A DNA stretch of 64,000 nucleotides from Glandiceps talaboti (GCF_964340395.1 NC_135558.1:2557501-2621500); one strand, 5' to 3'; numbered from the stretch's first letter, positions 1-12,357 are shown. Numbers and translations: made by a program. Notes: a model not told the origin generated them from the letters alone.

Positions 1-2799
1 CCACCTAGACACCCCTAGGAACACAATTTTATCAAAATCTATGTATAAGTGTTTGAAGGCTTGGGGAAAAAAATGGATTTTTTCTAAATTCTCATATCTT
101 AGGTACAGTTGTTTAGACATGACATAAAAGAACGTGATCATATTTATTCCTCTCCTACTTGTGATGTACATGTATATATCTACCAAATACTCAGGCTGTC
201 ATATGATAAAATTTCTCATGCAGCTACATCTATAATACTCTACATATAATCTTGATGAAATTCCTCATTTTTTCTACTTTTAAAATCTTTCTTCTAAGGA
301 TCACATAAGTTCATGTTGAACAGCTTTTCTCTTTTCTTTGCACATACCAAAAGAAACATCCTGCCCAAGAAACATAAATTGAACAAACAGTTTCAAGTTT
401 CACAACAAATATGGCTGCCATTCAGTAAAAGTCATGGATATGAGCACCAAAAGTAATGCACATGTACATTTCTTCTGTCTTGTATTATCTTTAGATTTGA
501 TTTAAAAAGAAATTGGTGCCCAAAATTCAGATATGGTCAAAATCAGATACATTTTTTGTTCAAATCCCAAGCAATGGATCGGCTTCTTTTTGATATGTAT
601 GTTCAATTTGTTATCCTATCTTGCTTTGAATATTTTTCATCTAAATATCTTTCGTAGAACATCCCATTATCTATCATACCTATCCTAAAGCAATTTTTAA
701 ATTAAAAATTTTGACTGGAAATCATACAGTGATACACGTTAACCTAATTTGCCTAGCAAGGATCATATTCAGATTCATTGAAAAGAGAACATTATCTTGG
801 AATATTTCAATAGAAAACTGATGATATGCCATTAAACTATTAATTTGATTAGAAAATGGAATACCCATAAATAGTGGATTTTGAAAGCCAGTGGACCTAT
901 TGTGAGGAATGAATTTATTCGCAGGCTGAAGATTACAAAGAAATTTGAGACCTTGCTAAGAAATGTGGCCATGTTATAGCTTACTGTGAAGGTATTTAGT
1001 TTGGTACCCCAAACCTTTGGCAGAAAGACGATATTTTATCCTTTTTGGCTTACCTTATTTTAGCAAATATAAATGGTTGACTAAAGTGTGTATTATCACA
1101 ATACAACTTCTGTGGAAAGACAATATTTTACAATTTTGGCGACCCTTTATTTTGGCAGAAATAAATTTTTGATTTAATTTGTTTTCAATGCATGAAATGG
1201 ATCATTTAAAAGATCAGATTATTAAAATTGCACACAAAATCTCAACAAAAGTACATGTACTGTTTAAGTCTTTTGTTAAACCTCCAATAAGTGTAACTAG
1301 AGTATCATTTCTTATTCAGACAACCACAATATATTCACTGAAAATTGTTAACATACACATGTACCAGTAATTAGACAGTGACAGTACATGTTAATTAGAA
1401 GTCAATTTTTGTCATTAGTGGTGATACAGTAATAGGCTGAAATCAACATTTTAATGGAGTGTTAATTTTTGGGTATGGACCCAAAAATCAATTTGATTTG
1501 ATTTATTTGCAGTGCACCATACAATTTGTACAGCTACAAAAATATGTTTACCCACAGGTGATTTAATACTGTGCAGGGTGTATGATATTACGATTTAAGT
1601 CATTATTACAGTTAAAAAAACAAAACACTCTAGTTGGAGCGAGTGCACCTTTAAAAAATTCCAGGACTGTACATGTATGATACCTGTTGTAATCATGATT
1701 TATATTTATGATTCATGCATATCATTTATTAATTTTTAATATTTAATTTTTGTCATAGAGTTTACCTCTGGGTATGAAGTTGATAAAATAATAATACCCA
1801 TAAATATTGCTATATTGATAATAAATGCATAAATCCTTAAAACTATACAATGAAAATTGAGTAGCTTTTTTATGAATTTCTAGTGACAGTATTGGAAAAA
1901 ATGAAGCCCGATATTTTCTAGTTAGACCCAATAATTCAAAACTCTTTTTTATTTCATGGTAATTTTTTTCAATATGTATTGTTTGTATTACATGCCACAT
2001 TATATAAATCATAATTGAACATGGAAAATGACATTAAAAACAATTTTCTTTTAAAATTTTGGCCAACAGATTTTCATTTGTTTATACAGCCATTAGTTCC
2101 ATATGTTTATTAATGTATGAAGTGTATTCAGGTCAAACATATACACCTATATAAATATCAATCATAAAAAGTGATATCAGTTTTCAATTATCAAGATACA
2201 TACATATTTTTCAAGTCAACATGTCTACAGAAACCAAAGAATGTCAAGGTAACATAAATGCTTAACGATGCTTTGTGTATCATCTGGTACCATGAACATT
2301 ACTGTACATACATCTGAGCAACATCTCCTCATGCACCGTTGCCATAGAAACCAGAGCAGTGACTTGCCACTTTCCGCATTGACAGTGACAAAGTAATCTT
2401 TCGATGTATTTTATATATCTCGTCATCAGATATTTCAGTTCTATTGTGTAAAGCTGTGTAGAATTATGATATAAAGCCACTAAATATGGAATGAATTGGA
2501 GCATATCACTGGAAAAGTAATACAAGTATCATCAGTTACTAACAACCCAGCTTAAAACTCCATTAGCTTCAATCTATAGCTTACTCCAAGTATAACATAA
2601 CTATTAACAGTTTACGCCTAAAATATACAATTTTCCTGCTAAATAACTCACAAATTTTTAAAATAAAATCTTGTCCATTTTTCTTGGTTACCCCTTCATG
2701 AGGGTAAATTTTTGTAAGAATGTTTCCAGGCTTTAAGTCTTCATTATGCATTCAGTACAACACATGTTGACTATGTAGATATAAAAACCTGCAAACTAT
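1..2799. other. AT-rich non-coding stretch, probable intron
   Basis: I see no exon, RNA gene or tandem array in most of this stretch. About 405-560 matches one segment of the ~300-bp dispersed family seen at 33.0 and 44.8 kb (shared words: 'gccattcagtaa', 'gcaccaaaa'). About 1450-1655 matches the repeat near 26.13 kb. The short minus-strand frames at 1743-2012 and 2280-2525 have AT-driven composition and no recognisable domain. If the PLCL-like exon at 23.8 kb is read correctly, this is downstream intron of that gene. Confidence 0.5.
1451..1655 (+). repeat. Dispersed repeat with a conserved hairpin (copy 1)
   Basis: The sequence holds TTTTTGGGT-atgg-ACCCAAAAA (about 1466-1486), a short perfect hairpin. 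It is followed by 'aatcaatt', then 'tacagctacaaaaata', and ends 'gtgcacctttaaa'. The same order of blocks recurs at 26130-26352, so this is a dispersed, probably non-autonomous element. Superfamily unknown. Both copies end close to a TTTAAA word. Confidence 0.5.
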
Positions 2800-3400
2800 A
2801 TTTCAGGTGAACTAACTCGCAAGAGGATTCTTATTAAGTCCTGTCTGGCAAGAAATGTGTGGTGGAAATGTTTCAATGTTACCGTCATTTCATGTTTAGT
2901 ACACAATAGGTTTCTTCTGAACACTTTCAGGATACAACTACATTTGTACAAAACTAATTTCCAAGTGAAATATAATTTATTAAATAAATTGTCACTCTCA
3001 TCTGGCAAGAATTGAGTTTAAAATATTTCTATGTTACTGTTTACTCCATTTCATGTTATTACAAAATATCTTTACCCTGAAGGTTTTATGATACAACTAA
3101 GAATCTAGTTTTCAAGTGTGTACATAATTCATTAAAAAAACTGTCACTCTTGTCTGGCAAGAATACAAGTGTTAAAAGGTTTCATTGTTTATTCCTCTAT
3201 TACATGTTAACAACAAATCATAATTACCACAAAGACTTTCAGGTTACGACACAAAAACTGTTTAATGGGTGAAACAATTTATAACAGAATTTTTTTGTCA
3301 CTCCTGTCTAACAAGAACTGAGTGCTAAAATGTTACAATTTTACCTCCATTACATTTATTATCACATTCACTACATTGACTTTTAGGGTATAGGCTGAAA
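2800..3400 (+). repeat. Degenerate ~155-bp tandem array (left part)
   Basis: Diverged units each contain 'actttcagg.tac.ac', an 'aattTattaa..tgtcactc.tgtctggcaagaa' block and a 'tacctccattacatgtt' block. The 'actttcagg' landmark falls near 2922, 3079, 3234 and 3379, so the period is 145-157 bp. The array is interrupted after 'acttttagggta' at 3390 by the 20-bp satellite and resumes near 6032. Non-coding: stops in all frames. Confidence 0.7.
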
Positions 3401-5960
3401 GGTCCAATCGTTGGTCTAAAAGTCCAGTCGTTGGTCTAGAAGTCCAGTCATTGGTTTAAAGGTCCAGTCATTGGTCTAAAGGTCCAGTCGTTGGTCTAAA
3501 GGTCCAGTCGTTGGTCTAAAGGTCCAGTCATTGGTCTAAAGGTCCAGTCCTTGGTCTAAAGGTCCAGTCGTTGGTCTAAAAGTCCAGTCGTTGGTCTAAA
3601 AGTCCAGTCATTGGTCTAAAGGTCCAGTCATTGGTCTAAAAGTCCGGCTGTTGGCCTAAAAGTCCAGTCGTTGGTCTAAAGGTCCAGTCGTTGGTCTAAA
3701 GGTCCAGTCGTTGGTCTAAAGGTCCAGTCGTTGGTCTAAAGGTCCAGTCGTTGGTCTAAAAGTCCAGTCGTTGGTCTAAAGGTCCAGTCGTTGGTCTAAA
3801 AGTCCAGTCGTTGGTCTAAAGGTCCAGTCGTTGGTCTAAAAGTCCAGTCATTGGTCTAAAAGTCCAGTCCTTGGTCTAAAAGTCCGGCTGTTGGTCTAAA
3901 AGTCCAGTCGTTGGTCTAAAGGTCCAGTCCTTGGTCTAAAGGTCCAGTCGTTGGTCTAAAGGTCCAGTCGTTGGTCTAAAGGTCCAGTCGTTGGTCTAAA
4001 GGTCCAGTCGTTAGTCTAAAGGTCCAGTCGTTGGTCTAAAGATCCAGTCATTGGTCTAAATGTCCTGTCGTTAGTCTAAAGGTCCAGTCATTGGTGTAAA
4101 GGTCCAGTCCTTGGTCTAAAGGTCTAGTCATTGGTCTAAAGGTCCAGTCGTTGGTCTAAAGGTCCAGTCGTTGGTCTAAAGGTCCAGTCGTTGGTCTAAA
4201 GGTCCAGTCTTTGGTCTAAAGGTCCAGTCATTGGTCTAAAGGTCCAGTCATTGGTCTAAAGGTCCAGTCGTTAGTCTAAAGGTCCAGTCGTTGATCTAAA
4301 GGTCCAGTCGTTGGTCTAAAGGTCCAGTCGTTGGTCTAAAGGTCCAGTTGTTGGTCTAAAAGTCCAGTCCTTGGTCTAAAGGTCCAGTCCTTGGTCTAAA
4401 AGTCCGGCTGTTGGTCTAAAGGTCCAGTCTTTGGTCTAAAGGTCCAGTCGTTGGTCTAAAGGTCCAGTCGTTGGTCTAAAGGTCCAGTCGTTGGTCTAAA
4501 GGTCCTGTCGTTAGTCTAAAGGTCCAGTCGTTGGTCTAAAGGTCCAGTCGTTGGTCTAAAGGTCCTGTCGTTAGTCTAAAGGTCCAGTAATTGGTCTAAA
4601 GGTCCAGTAATTGGTCTAAAAGTCCGGCTGTTGGTCTAAAAGTCCAGTCGTTGGTCTAAAGGTCCAGTCGTTGGTCTAAAGGTCCAGTCGTTGGTCTAAA
4701 GGTCCTGTCGTTAGTCTAAAGGTCCAGTAATTGGTCTAAAGGTCCAGTCCTTGGTCTAAAAGTCCGGCTGTTGGTCTAAAAGTCCAGTCGTTGGTCTAAA
4801 GGTCCAGTCGTTGGTCTAAAGGTCCAGTCGTTGGTCTAAAGGTCCAGTCATTGGTCTAAAGATCTAGTCATTGGTCTAAAAGTCGAGTCGTTGGTCTAAA
4901 GGTCCAGTCGTTGGTCTAAAGGTCCAGTCGTTGGTCTAAAGGTCCAGTCGTTGGTCTAAATGTCCAGTCGTTGGTCTAAAAGTCCAGTCGTTGGTCTAAA
5001 AGTCCAGTCGTTGGTCTAAAGGTCCAGTCGTTGGTCTAAATGTCCAGTCGTTGGTCTAAAAGTCCAGTCGTTGGTCTAAAAGTCCAGTCGTTGGTCTAAA
5101 AGTCGAGTCGTTGGTCTAAAGGTCCAGTCGTTGGTCTAAAGGTCCAGTCGTTGGTCTAAAGGTCCAGTCGTTGGTCTAAATGTCCAGTCGTTGGTCTAAA
5201 AGTCCAGTCGTTGGTCTAAAAGTCCAGTCGTTGGTCTAAAGGTCCAGTCGTTGGTCTAAATGTCCAGTCGTTGGTCTAAAAGTCCAGTCGTTGGTCTAAA
5301 GGTCCAGTCGTTGGTCTAAAGGTCCACTCGTTGGTCTAAAGGTCCAGTCGTTCGTCTAAAAGTCCAGTCGTTGGTCTAAAGGTCCAGTTGTTGGTCTAAA
5401 AGTCCAGTCCTTGGTCTAAAGGTCCAGTCCTTGGTCTAAAAGTCCGGCTGTTGGTCTAAAGGTCCAGTCGTTGGTCTAAAGGTCCAGTCGTTGGTCTAAA
5501 GGTCCTGTCGTTAGTCTAAAGGTCCAGTCGTTGGTCTAAAGGTCCAGTCGTTGGTCTAAAGGTCCTGTCGTTAGTCTAAAGGTCCAGTAATTGGTCTAAA
5601 GGTCCAGTAATTGGTCTAAAAGTCCGGCTGTTGGTCTAAAAGTCCAGTCGTTGGTCTAAAAGTCCAGTCGTTGGTCTAAAGGTCCACTCGTTGGTCTAAA
5701 GGTCCAGTCGTTCGTCTAAAAGTCCAGTCGTTGGTCTAAAGGTCCAGTCGTTGGTCTAAAGGTCCAGTCGTTGGTCTAAAGGTCCACTCGTTGGTCTAAA
5801 GGTCCAGTCGTTCGTCTAAAAGTCCAATCGTTGGTCTAAAGGTCCAGTCGTTGGTCTAAAGGTCCAGTCGTTGGTCTAAAGGTCCAGTCGTTGGTCTAAA
5901 GGTCCAGTCGTTGGTCTAAAGGTCCAGTCGTTGGTTTAAAGGTCTAGTTGTTGGTCTACT
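3401..5960 (+). repeat. 20-bp satellite, 128 monomers in perfect phase
   Basis: The consensus monomer is GGTCCAGTCGTTGGTCTAAA. It repeats from 3401 to 5960 without a single insertion or deletion: 2,560 bp, exactly 128 units. Variation is by substitution only (AGTCC, GTCCGGCTG, GGTCCTGTCGTTAG and GTCGAG variants). Because 20 is not a multiple of 3 and the unit contains TAA/TAG on both strands, every frame is closed, so it is non-coding. Variant order shows higher-order repeats: a block from about 4341 recurs from 5381, and an 11-monomer block from 4881 recurs from 5101. Confidence 0.97.
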
Positions 5961-6031
5961 TCATATGTAACCACTAGCTATGAGTGAGCACACTGTACAT
6001 GTTATATATAGCAGAAGCAACACCTGGATCT

Positions 6032-6250
6032 TTCAGGCCATTTCAGGGTATGACAATTGTGAAATATTTCATGAAAAAAATTGTTGTCCCTCTTGACTGG
6101 AAATCATTGTGTGCTGAAAGTGTTCAAATGGCACATTGTACCTCCATTATTTTTAGTACAAATTGTATCTCATACATGTACACAGACTTTTAGGGTACTC
6201 TTAAAACTATTTGCACATCAAACAATACTAGTATGTTTTCTATCAGAAGG
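6032..6250 (+). repeat. Degenerate ~155-bp tandem array (right part)
   Basis: The older array resumes here: 'tttcagggtatgac', 'attgttgtccctcttgactgg', 'tacctccatta', then 'acttttagggtact' at about 6186. That last word matches the one directly left of the 20-bp satellite (3379-3390). The satellite therefore expanded inside, or was inserted into, this older repeat. Confidence 0.6.
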
Positions 6251-6908
6251 TCACTAATTGATCAGAAGGTAATTACACATTTTAGCTTACAAAGATAATT
6301 GCAGTGGGAATAAGGAATAATAGATCTACCTGAACTATAAAGAAATAAGGAAAAATGTTGTTTCCTTGTTCTGGAATTCTATTTTGTAGTAGTTCCAAAC
6401 TCAGCATGTACATAATTTAGTTTTAATAACCAGGTGAAGAAGGCCGAGTGGTTTAGTAAAAAAATACTAGGTAACTTATTTATACTCTGAGTTCAGAACT
6501 AATACCAAAAAATGCAAAGACTGAAACAGTTATCACAGATTTAATAGTGCTTTTTCCATTTTGACTTTTGAAGGTGATAGAAATACAGACATGAAAATTT
6601 AACATCATCTCATATTACGAGAGAGATAACACACAATCTGAAAATGTCTGCCAATGGTGTTAGATTAACATTTTGACCTAATTTGAATATATAACAATGA
6701 AGTCCTCATGTCACGAACAATCATTTATCTACACGGTTCATATAACAAATGATCAAATTTTAGATTCTGTCTTTACGGGACTAATATTGCTTGCGTTAAA
6801 CAATTTCTAAACTAGACACCAAACACAATTACAAAGGCAATCAGGCTGGCAGTTTGTAATGAGACTAAGATTGTGTGTAAACACCTATCTAGAGAAGGAA
6901 GGAAGGTC
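6251..6908. other. AT-rich spacer, nothing recognised
   Basis: There is no open frame of note, no tandem repeat and no match to the other repeat families of the window that I can see. Confidence 0.5.
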
Positions 6909-7024
6909 TGTGGCCGGCCGGCCGGGCCGACTGACCGACCAATTGACTGACTGACTGACTGACCGACCAACCGACCGACCGACCAACCGACCGACCGACC
7001 AACCGACCGACCGACAGACAGACA
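6909..7024 (+). repeat. (GACC/GACT)n microsatellite
   Basis: A tetranucleotide tract of GACT, GACC and AACC words, closing with GACA. It begins next to the palindromic 'ggccggccggccgggcc'. The minus-strand frame across it (6812-7030) is a low-complexity VGRSVGRSVG product and is not a gene. Confidence 0.9.
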
Positions 7025-8248
7025 CACCAAACAATATTAAACCATGTTCAATTGTGTTAAAAAAGCAATAATTATTCTAATTCAAAATAACATTATTTGT
7101 GATTCACATAATTGATTTTTTTTTCACATAATTTATTAATTTGATGTGAGTATTACCCATACATTCAACCTCTGACAGTGCTACTAAAACTTCAATTCGG
7201 TTTCGATAAAATCTGTATAAATAAATTTTTATGAACAAGAAATTCTAGATCAACAATATGGATGTATACCTCATAAATACCTGTACACAAAATTATGTAT
7301 TAATATGCAACATAAATAGTATACTTGCACAGCTTCATTAGGGTTGTTGTTATTTTTGCTGTTGTTTACATAACATCTTTTGTGAGCTTTGTTGACATAA
7401 ATTATCCCAACAAATGTACTTAATCACCACTCTCTTAATGTTTGTCTAGTGTGTTGCCTGTTTTTTCATCTCTGTGGTAAACATAGGTATGTCGTTAACT
7501 CTACCGTGCATAAAATGTAATAAATAAAATGTGCCCCTACTCCATCCCACCTCACCCTGGATCCCCATCCAAAACTAAGATAACACATACATCAGAAACT
7601 CTCTTAAGGCTAAATCATTAATTCTCCATTTGCAGGAATTTGAAAATAAAATAGTCTGATTATAATTTTATATAGTCATATGGTTTTCAGTAGAGTTCCA
7701 TATGTTGCTCCAATACCAGACAATAGAAAAGCACACACAGCATATACTGAACAAAAAGTTTTGTAAACTATGGAAAAAAAGGATGGTACTGAACAAACAA
7801 TGTTGAATATTTACAAATAAAAATATGGCAGTTATTCTGAAAAGGTATGATTTGTGAGGGTTGAGTATTTCTATTTATGAAATATTATTATAATTTGGGA
7901 CTGGTAGAATATGACCTGAAAACATATAACTACATTTTGTACAAACCACGTAATATTTCATAGATTGTTGTTTTCTTATTGCTTAGAATGTCGTTTTCTT
8001 AGGAAAATATCGTACGAATCTTGCTGCTACAAATGTATCAATCTCTATACTATGAAGAAATATTAAAGGGTGGTCATCTTGTTTCGTTAACCTTTCAAAT
8101 TTGAACAAAACATGCACATTTGACATTCACATTTGCAACAAAAATATACCTGCATGAAGAATAGGTGCCAAGTAAAGTTATACACTATCACTGGGGGCAA
8201 AAAATGCTTTTGTAATAAGAAAAATTGACCTTTTACAATAAGTGAGTG
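7025..8248. other. AT-rich non-coding stretch
   Basis: No exon or tandem array was seen. The sequence is unremarkable and probably intronic. Confidence 0.45.
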
Positions 8249-8652
8249 CTGTATAAACTCCTCTGTATGTCAAAGGCAAGTCAAACAGTGTAGCCCTCTA
8301 ATGTTCATTACTGATTGGCCCAGAAAGGGGCGTTGACTAATGACGTCAGATGACCGCTACATTTCAAATTCACTGAAGCACGTCCCTATCACTAAACCCG
8401 GAACCATGGATCGCGAAAAGTTCACGACAGGTTCCTGGTGAGTACACTTGTACGATTTCCAATACAACTGCATTTTTACCGTGTCAAACTGTGAATCTAT
8501 GTATACTGAAATTGATTTCATTTTTGGTGGCCCATAAAGTGATGCTTCCGGGGGATTTGAAGGGCTTTCTTTATATAGCCGTAGTTTCGAACAGCCAATC
8601 GGCAATGAACTGATTATTCAAAATAGCTGGACGTACAGAGGAGTTTATACAG
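8249..8652. mobile_element. 404-bp element with perfect 19-bp terminal inverted repeats
   Basis: The left end CTGTATAAACTCCTCTGTA (8249-8267) is the exact reverse complement of 8634-8652. Subterminal sequence is also inverted: 'gttcatt..ctgattggc' near 8301-8316 pairs with the complement of 8595-8615. No convincing target-site duplication flanks it. The interior is less AT-rich than its surroundings and holds a TGACGTCA palindrome (8341-8348), CCAAT-type words on both strands and a minus-strand TATATAA. A non-autonomous DNA transposon is most likely; the superfamily is not identifiable. Confidence 0.65.
8541..8602 (-). promoter_or_regulatory. Possible TATA/CCAAT promoter inside the TIR element
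   Basis: Read on the minus strand, CCGATTGGC (about 8594-8602) is followed about 20 bp on by GGCTATATAAAG (8568-8579), an orthodox CCAAT-TATA arrangement. Transcription would start near 8541-8547. An 82-codon minus-strand frame (8357-8605) spans it but has no recognisable domain. Inference from motifs only. Confidence 0.3.
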
Positions 8653-9455
8653 GGTCGTGAATCGATGTCCCCCCTTGTCTCTTCCCTTTACATGTAGGAA
8701 TATATATTTATCAAAAGGTTGTTATATTTAGTCTGTAGACCTGGAAAACAACAATCTATGAAATATTACACGCCCCTGTGGTACAAACCTAGATATGTAA
8801 ATGCCATGGATATATTTACTGTTTTGAAATTATTTCAGTCACTCATGTACAAATGTAGTCCTGTAACATTGCTGCTTGAGCTGCTGTTACACTACTATGG
8901 CACTGCAGATAAGGCAGTACTGCTACGGCAATGTAATTCAGCACTGCATACATGCTTGTTTTCAAAACATGCATATATGCTGAATTTCATAACTGTTGCA
9001 GTGCTTCTGCAGTACTAAACAGCAGTACAATACTGCACTGCACTGCACTGCACTACACTGCAGCAGTACTCAGGCCATCACACATTTACAAAAGTGTTGA
9101 TAATATAAATTTTATGGTCAAACATCGATTATACATGTAAATTGCTGTACAGTACACTTCAAAGAAAAGAAATTTCTATTAAAAAGTCTTTAAGCCTTCA
9201 ATCTTGCTTTCCACTATTGTCATTCATTGACTCGACATACACTTTCATTTCCGATTCTCCTTTTAGGTGAGATCTGAATAAATGAAATCACATTCATTGC
9301 AGCAGATTAAACCTGCCATAATGTCAGTATGCTGTACATGTATTTATATCAGACATTTTGTCTTTTCTTATCAATTAAATGGGGAAGTATTCATTTTAAT
9401 AACCAAAGTGTTCTAACAAATTGTGAGTCAATGAAACACACAACGTGAACTCAAA
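8653..9455. other. Spacer with a GCAGTAC/CACTGCA-rich patch
   Basis: Between about 8860 and 9075 the words GCAGTACTGC and CACTGCA recur, ending in a short (CTGCA)n run at 9030-9055. The two overlapping plus-strand frames here (8719-9018, 8952-9140) follow this low-complexity composition and resemble no family I know. The rest is plain AT-rich sequence. Confidence 0.5.
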
Positions 9456-9459
9456 GCTG

Positions 9460-10490
9460 ATCGGTGACTGAATTGCAAGTTGGTGAGATATCACTCAACT
9501 GTACAAGAGAGATTGTACCAAAGATGTCATGCCAAGCTTGAACGACAGAGAGGTTACCATGCCTATACAACAGAGAGGTGAAGTTAAACTGCAATACAAT
9601 AGAGTGGTGACTGTGCCAAATCTGTAAGATAGAGATTTCATGCCAAGCTTGAACGACAGATAGGTTACCATGCCTATACAACAGAGAGGTCAAGTTAAAC
9701 TGTGATACAATAGAGTGGTGACTATGTCCCAAATCTGTAAGATAGAGATTTCATGCCAAGCTTGAACGACAGATAGGTTACCATGCCTATACAACAGAGA
9801 GGTCAAGTTAAACTGCAATACAATAGAGTGGTGACTATGCCAAATCTGTAAGATAGAGATTTCATGCCAAGCTTGAACGAAAGATAGGTTACCATGCCTA
9901 TACAACAGAGAGGTCAAGTTAAACTGCGATACAATAGAGTGGTGACTGATGTGCCAAATCTGTAAGATAGAGATTTCATGTCAAGCTTGAACAACAGATA
10001 TACCATGCCTATACAACAGAGAGGTCAAGTTAAACTGCAATACAATAGAGTGGTGACTATGCCAAATCTGTAAGATAGAGATTTCATGCCAAGCTTGAAC
10101 GACAGATAGGTTACCATGCCTATATACAACAGAGAGGTCAAGTTAAACTGCGATACAATAGGGTGGTGCCAAATCTGTAAGATAGAGATTTCATGTCAAA
10201 TCTAAGTTACAAGAGAAAGGTTATGTCAGGACTGTACAGCAGAGATCAGGCTGCAACAAGGCTATATAAAAGAGATGTGATCACACGTGTGCCAAACCAA
10301 CAAGATAGTGAGGTTGCACCGAACATGTGTGATAAATAGGTTGCAGCAACCCTTCACAACAGACAAGTAACGACAAGCCTGTATGACAGATACATGTGGG
10401 CCATGTACACCAAACCTGCACAATAGTATGGTCATATCAATCCTTATGATAGAGAGGTCATGGAAAGCCTGTACGATGGTTTGCTGCAAA
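9460..10490 (+). repeat. 28-bp degenerate array with a ~111-bp higher-order unit
   Basis: The landmark 'gagatttcatg' recurs at 9632, 9745, 9856, 9970, 10078 and 10185, giving a 107-114 bp unit. Each unit is four related ~28-bp subunits ending in variants of 'ac(a/g)acagagaggt'. From 10200 to 10490 single, strongly diverged 28-bp subunits continue without the higher-order order. Minus-strand frames (9451-9732, 9690-9917, 10262-10489) are by-products of the repeat. Confidence 0.85.
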
Positions 10491-11140
10491 AAGGGTAACC
10501 AGAAATAGGGACTATCATATTGTCATCTCTAGTAGTAGGCACTACTAAATCTCTCTCAATACCTTTGAATTTGACACTGCAACTATCTACTCCCAAGTTC
10601 CCATGAGATAAAGGAACCATACATTATAATGTATACTGACAACCACCATAAAGGACTGTGTATACAAAGTTTACTGTGAAAACGATATGAACTCTCAAAG
10701 AACCTTCCTACTACATGTACATTTCCTAATAACGGAATCTGATATGCAACACAATAGCTTTGAAAGACTGGTTGAGAAATAGCTATTGACAACACTGTTG
10801 TAACAGTTTCCTTTAAATTTATACTGTCACAAGTTCTTTCTCCTGGTTTCTGTAGTTGGTAAATATAATACACATCACTGACAAGCTGGTATATGTAAAA
10901 TAAATGAAAATATATGAGTATGAAAATACAGGGTTTTTTGGGTTTTTTTAAAACCAAAATCACATTTATTGACTCAAATCACACATCTGTGGTGCAATCA
11001 ATGTCATTTGAAAAATTTCCAATCTTTACAGTAATGTCCCCATGCCCAATACCAAGACAATCGGTCTGGTGGTTTTTGATTTTAAGTCGTTTGTATAAAT
11101 ACACGCAAATTTACTCACATCTGCGCATGCATACATACAT
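10491..11140. other. Spacer, nothing recognised
   Basis: Opposed frames at 10583-10963 (minus) and 10914-11324 (plus) show no domain, and the latter runs into the CA microsatellite. No exon signature was found. Confidence 0.4.
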
Positions 11141-11144
11141 GCAT

Positions 11145-11181
<37 letters not shown>

Positions 11182-11206
11182 CACACACACATACACATAC
11201 ACCCAG

Positions 11207-11239
<33 letters not shown>
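11145..11239 (+). repeat. (CA)n microsatellite
   Basis: Interrupted CA dinucleotide tract, preceded by 'catacatacatgcatg' and followed by 'tgtacatgtac'. Confidence 0.95.
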
Positions 11240-11243
<4 letters not shown>

Positions 11244-12357
11244 CATGTACACATACCTATAAGTTCAGTTGTGCTAACAAAATCAGTAGAGGATGAAAAT
11301 TCACTATTTCATTTCAGTTTTTGACATTACTATTACGTGTTTGGTTTCTCACAAATCCATGGAAACCAAACAAAAGAGTCTAAAAAATAAAATACTCAGT
11401 CAAGCTGATTTCAATAATTATCTTATTCCCAAAAACATACGGTTGACTTAGCCAAATCTGACTATATGTACAACAATGAGTGCCTGGATGCACAGTATAC
11501 CTGGAAGGTTGGGTCCTTTTACGTCCATAAAATATTCACACAAAATCATATTTAGGCAAACTTTTTCATGTACAAATTCTTATCTTTAATACCCCCAGCT
11601 GATAGAAAATTGCCTTAGTGCATGCATGTGCACATCAACCATGGTAATATTATTTAAGTGTGTGCATGAATATTCATGTGGTTGAAGTAAAACAAGGTCT
11701 TAGCTTTGGCGGTGTTAGCCTGTCTGTTGTCATGACATGTGTGACGTAAATGCTGTACTACGATTGTATCAAAAATCATGTTTATGAAATGGTAGAATTG
11801 ATTTTTCAGCATCGGCCACATGCAGCTACTCAGGACTTAGCCACTCAGAACTTGGCGTCACAATCAGCTAAAAATGATCTCAGAAACCTGTATCTGCAGA
11901 TACTGTCAGCTTTTTCAAAGATTAAAAAAAAATTTTGATAACCTCTGACGACAATCAGTCGAACACTTATCAAAGTCAAAACTACAGGAAAACTGATACC
12001 GCTTCACAGTCAATTTTTTTGATCAATACAAGTGTCATAATTAGTTGCCAACAGAAAATATACTTTGAGATGGAGCAAAATGAAACCTTGATTAATCAGT
12101 GCTACATATATTTATTGACAATGCAGACCAAATATAACAGTACACAAATCTGTACATCTTAATCAGCACTTACATGTCATCAATCAAGATTACTGATTGC
12201 CTGGAAATACATGATTACACACAGTGTATAATAATAACATCTCCACAACATGGCTGTATTATAACTATAACTCCCTAATCACTTATGCTCACAGACATTC
12301 TAAGATTTCAACTAATCTAAGAACTGTAAACATTTTTCAGGAACGACATTTTTACTC
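11240..12357. other. AT-rich non-coding stretch
   Basis: No convincing exon. The plus frames at 11750-11938 and 11935-12162 end in AT-rich sequence without domains. Confidence 0.4.

Noticed and set aside
3401-5960. CRISPR-like array
   Set aside because: Monomers are contiguous with no unique spacers, and the context is eukaryotic; it is a satellite.
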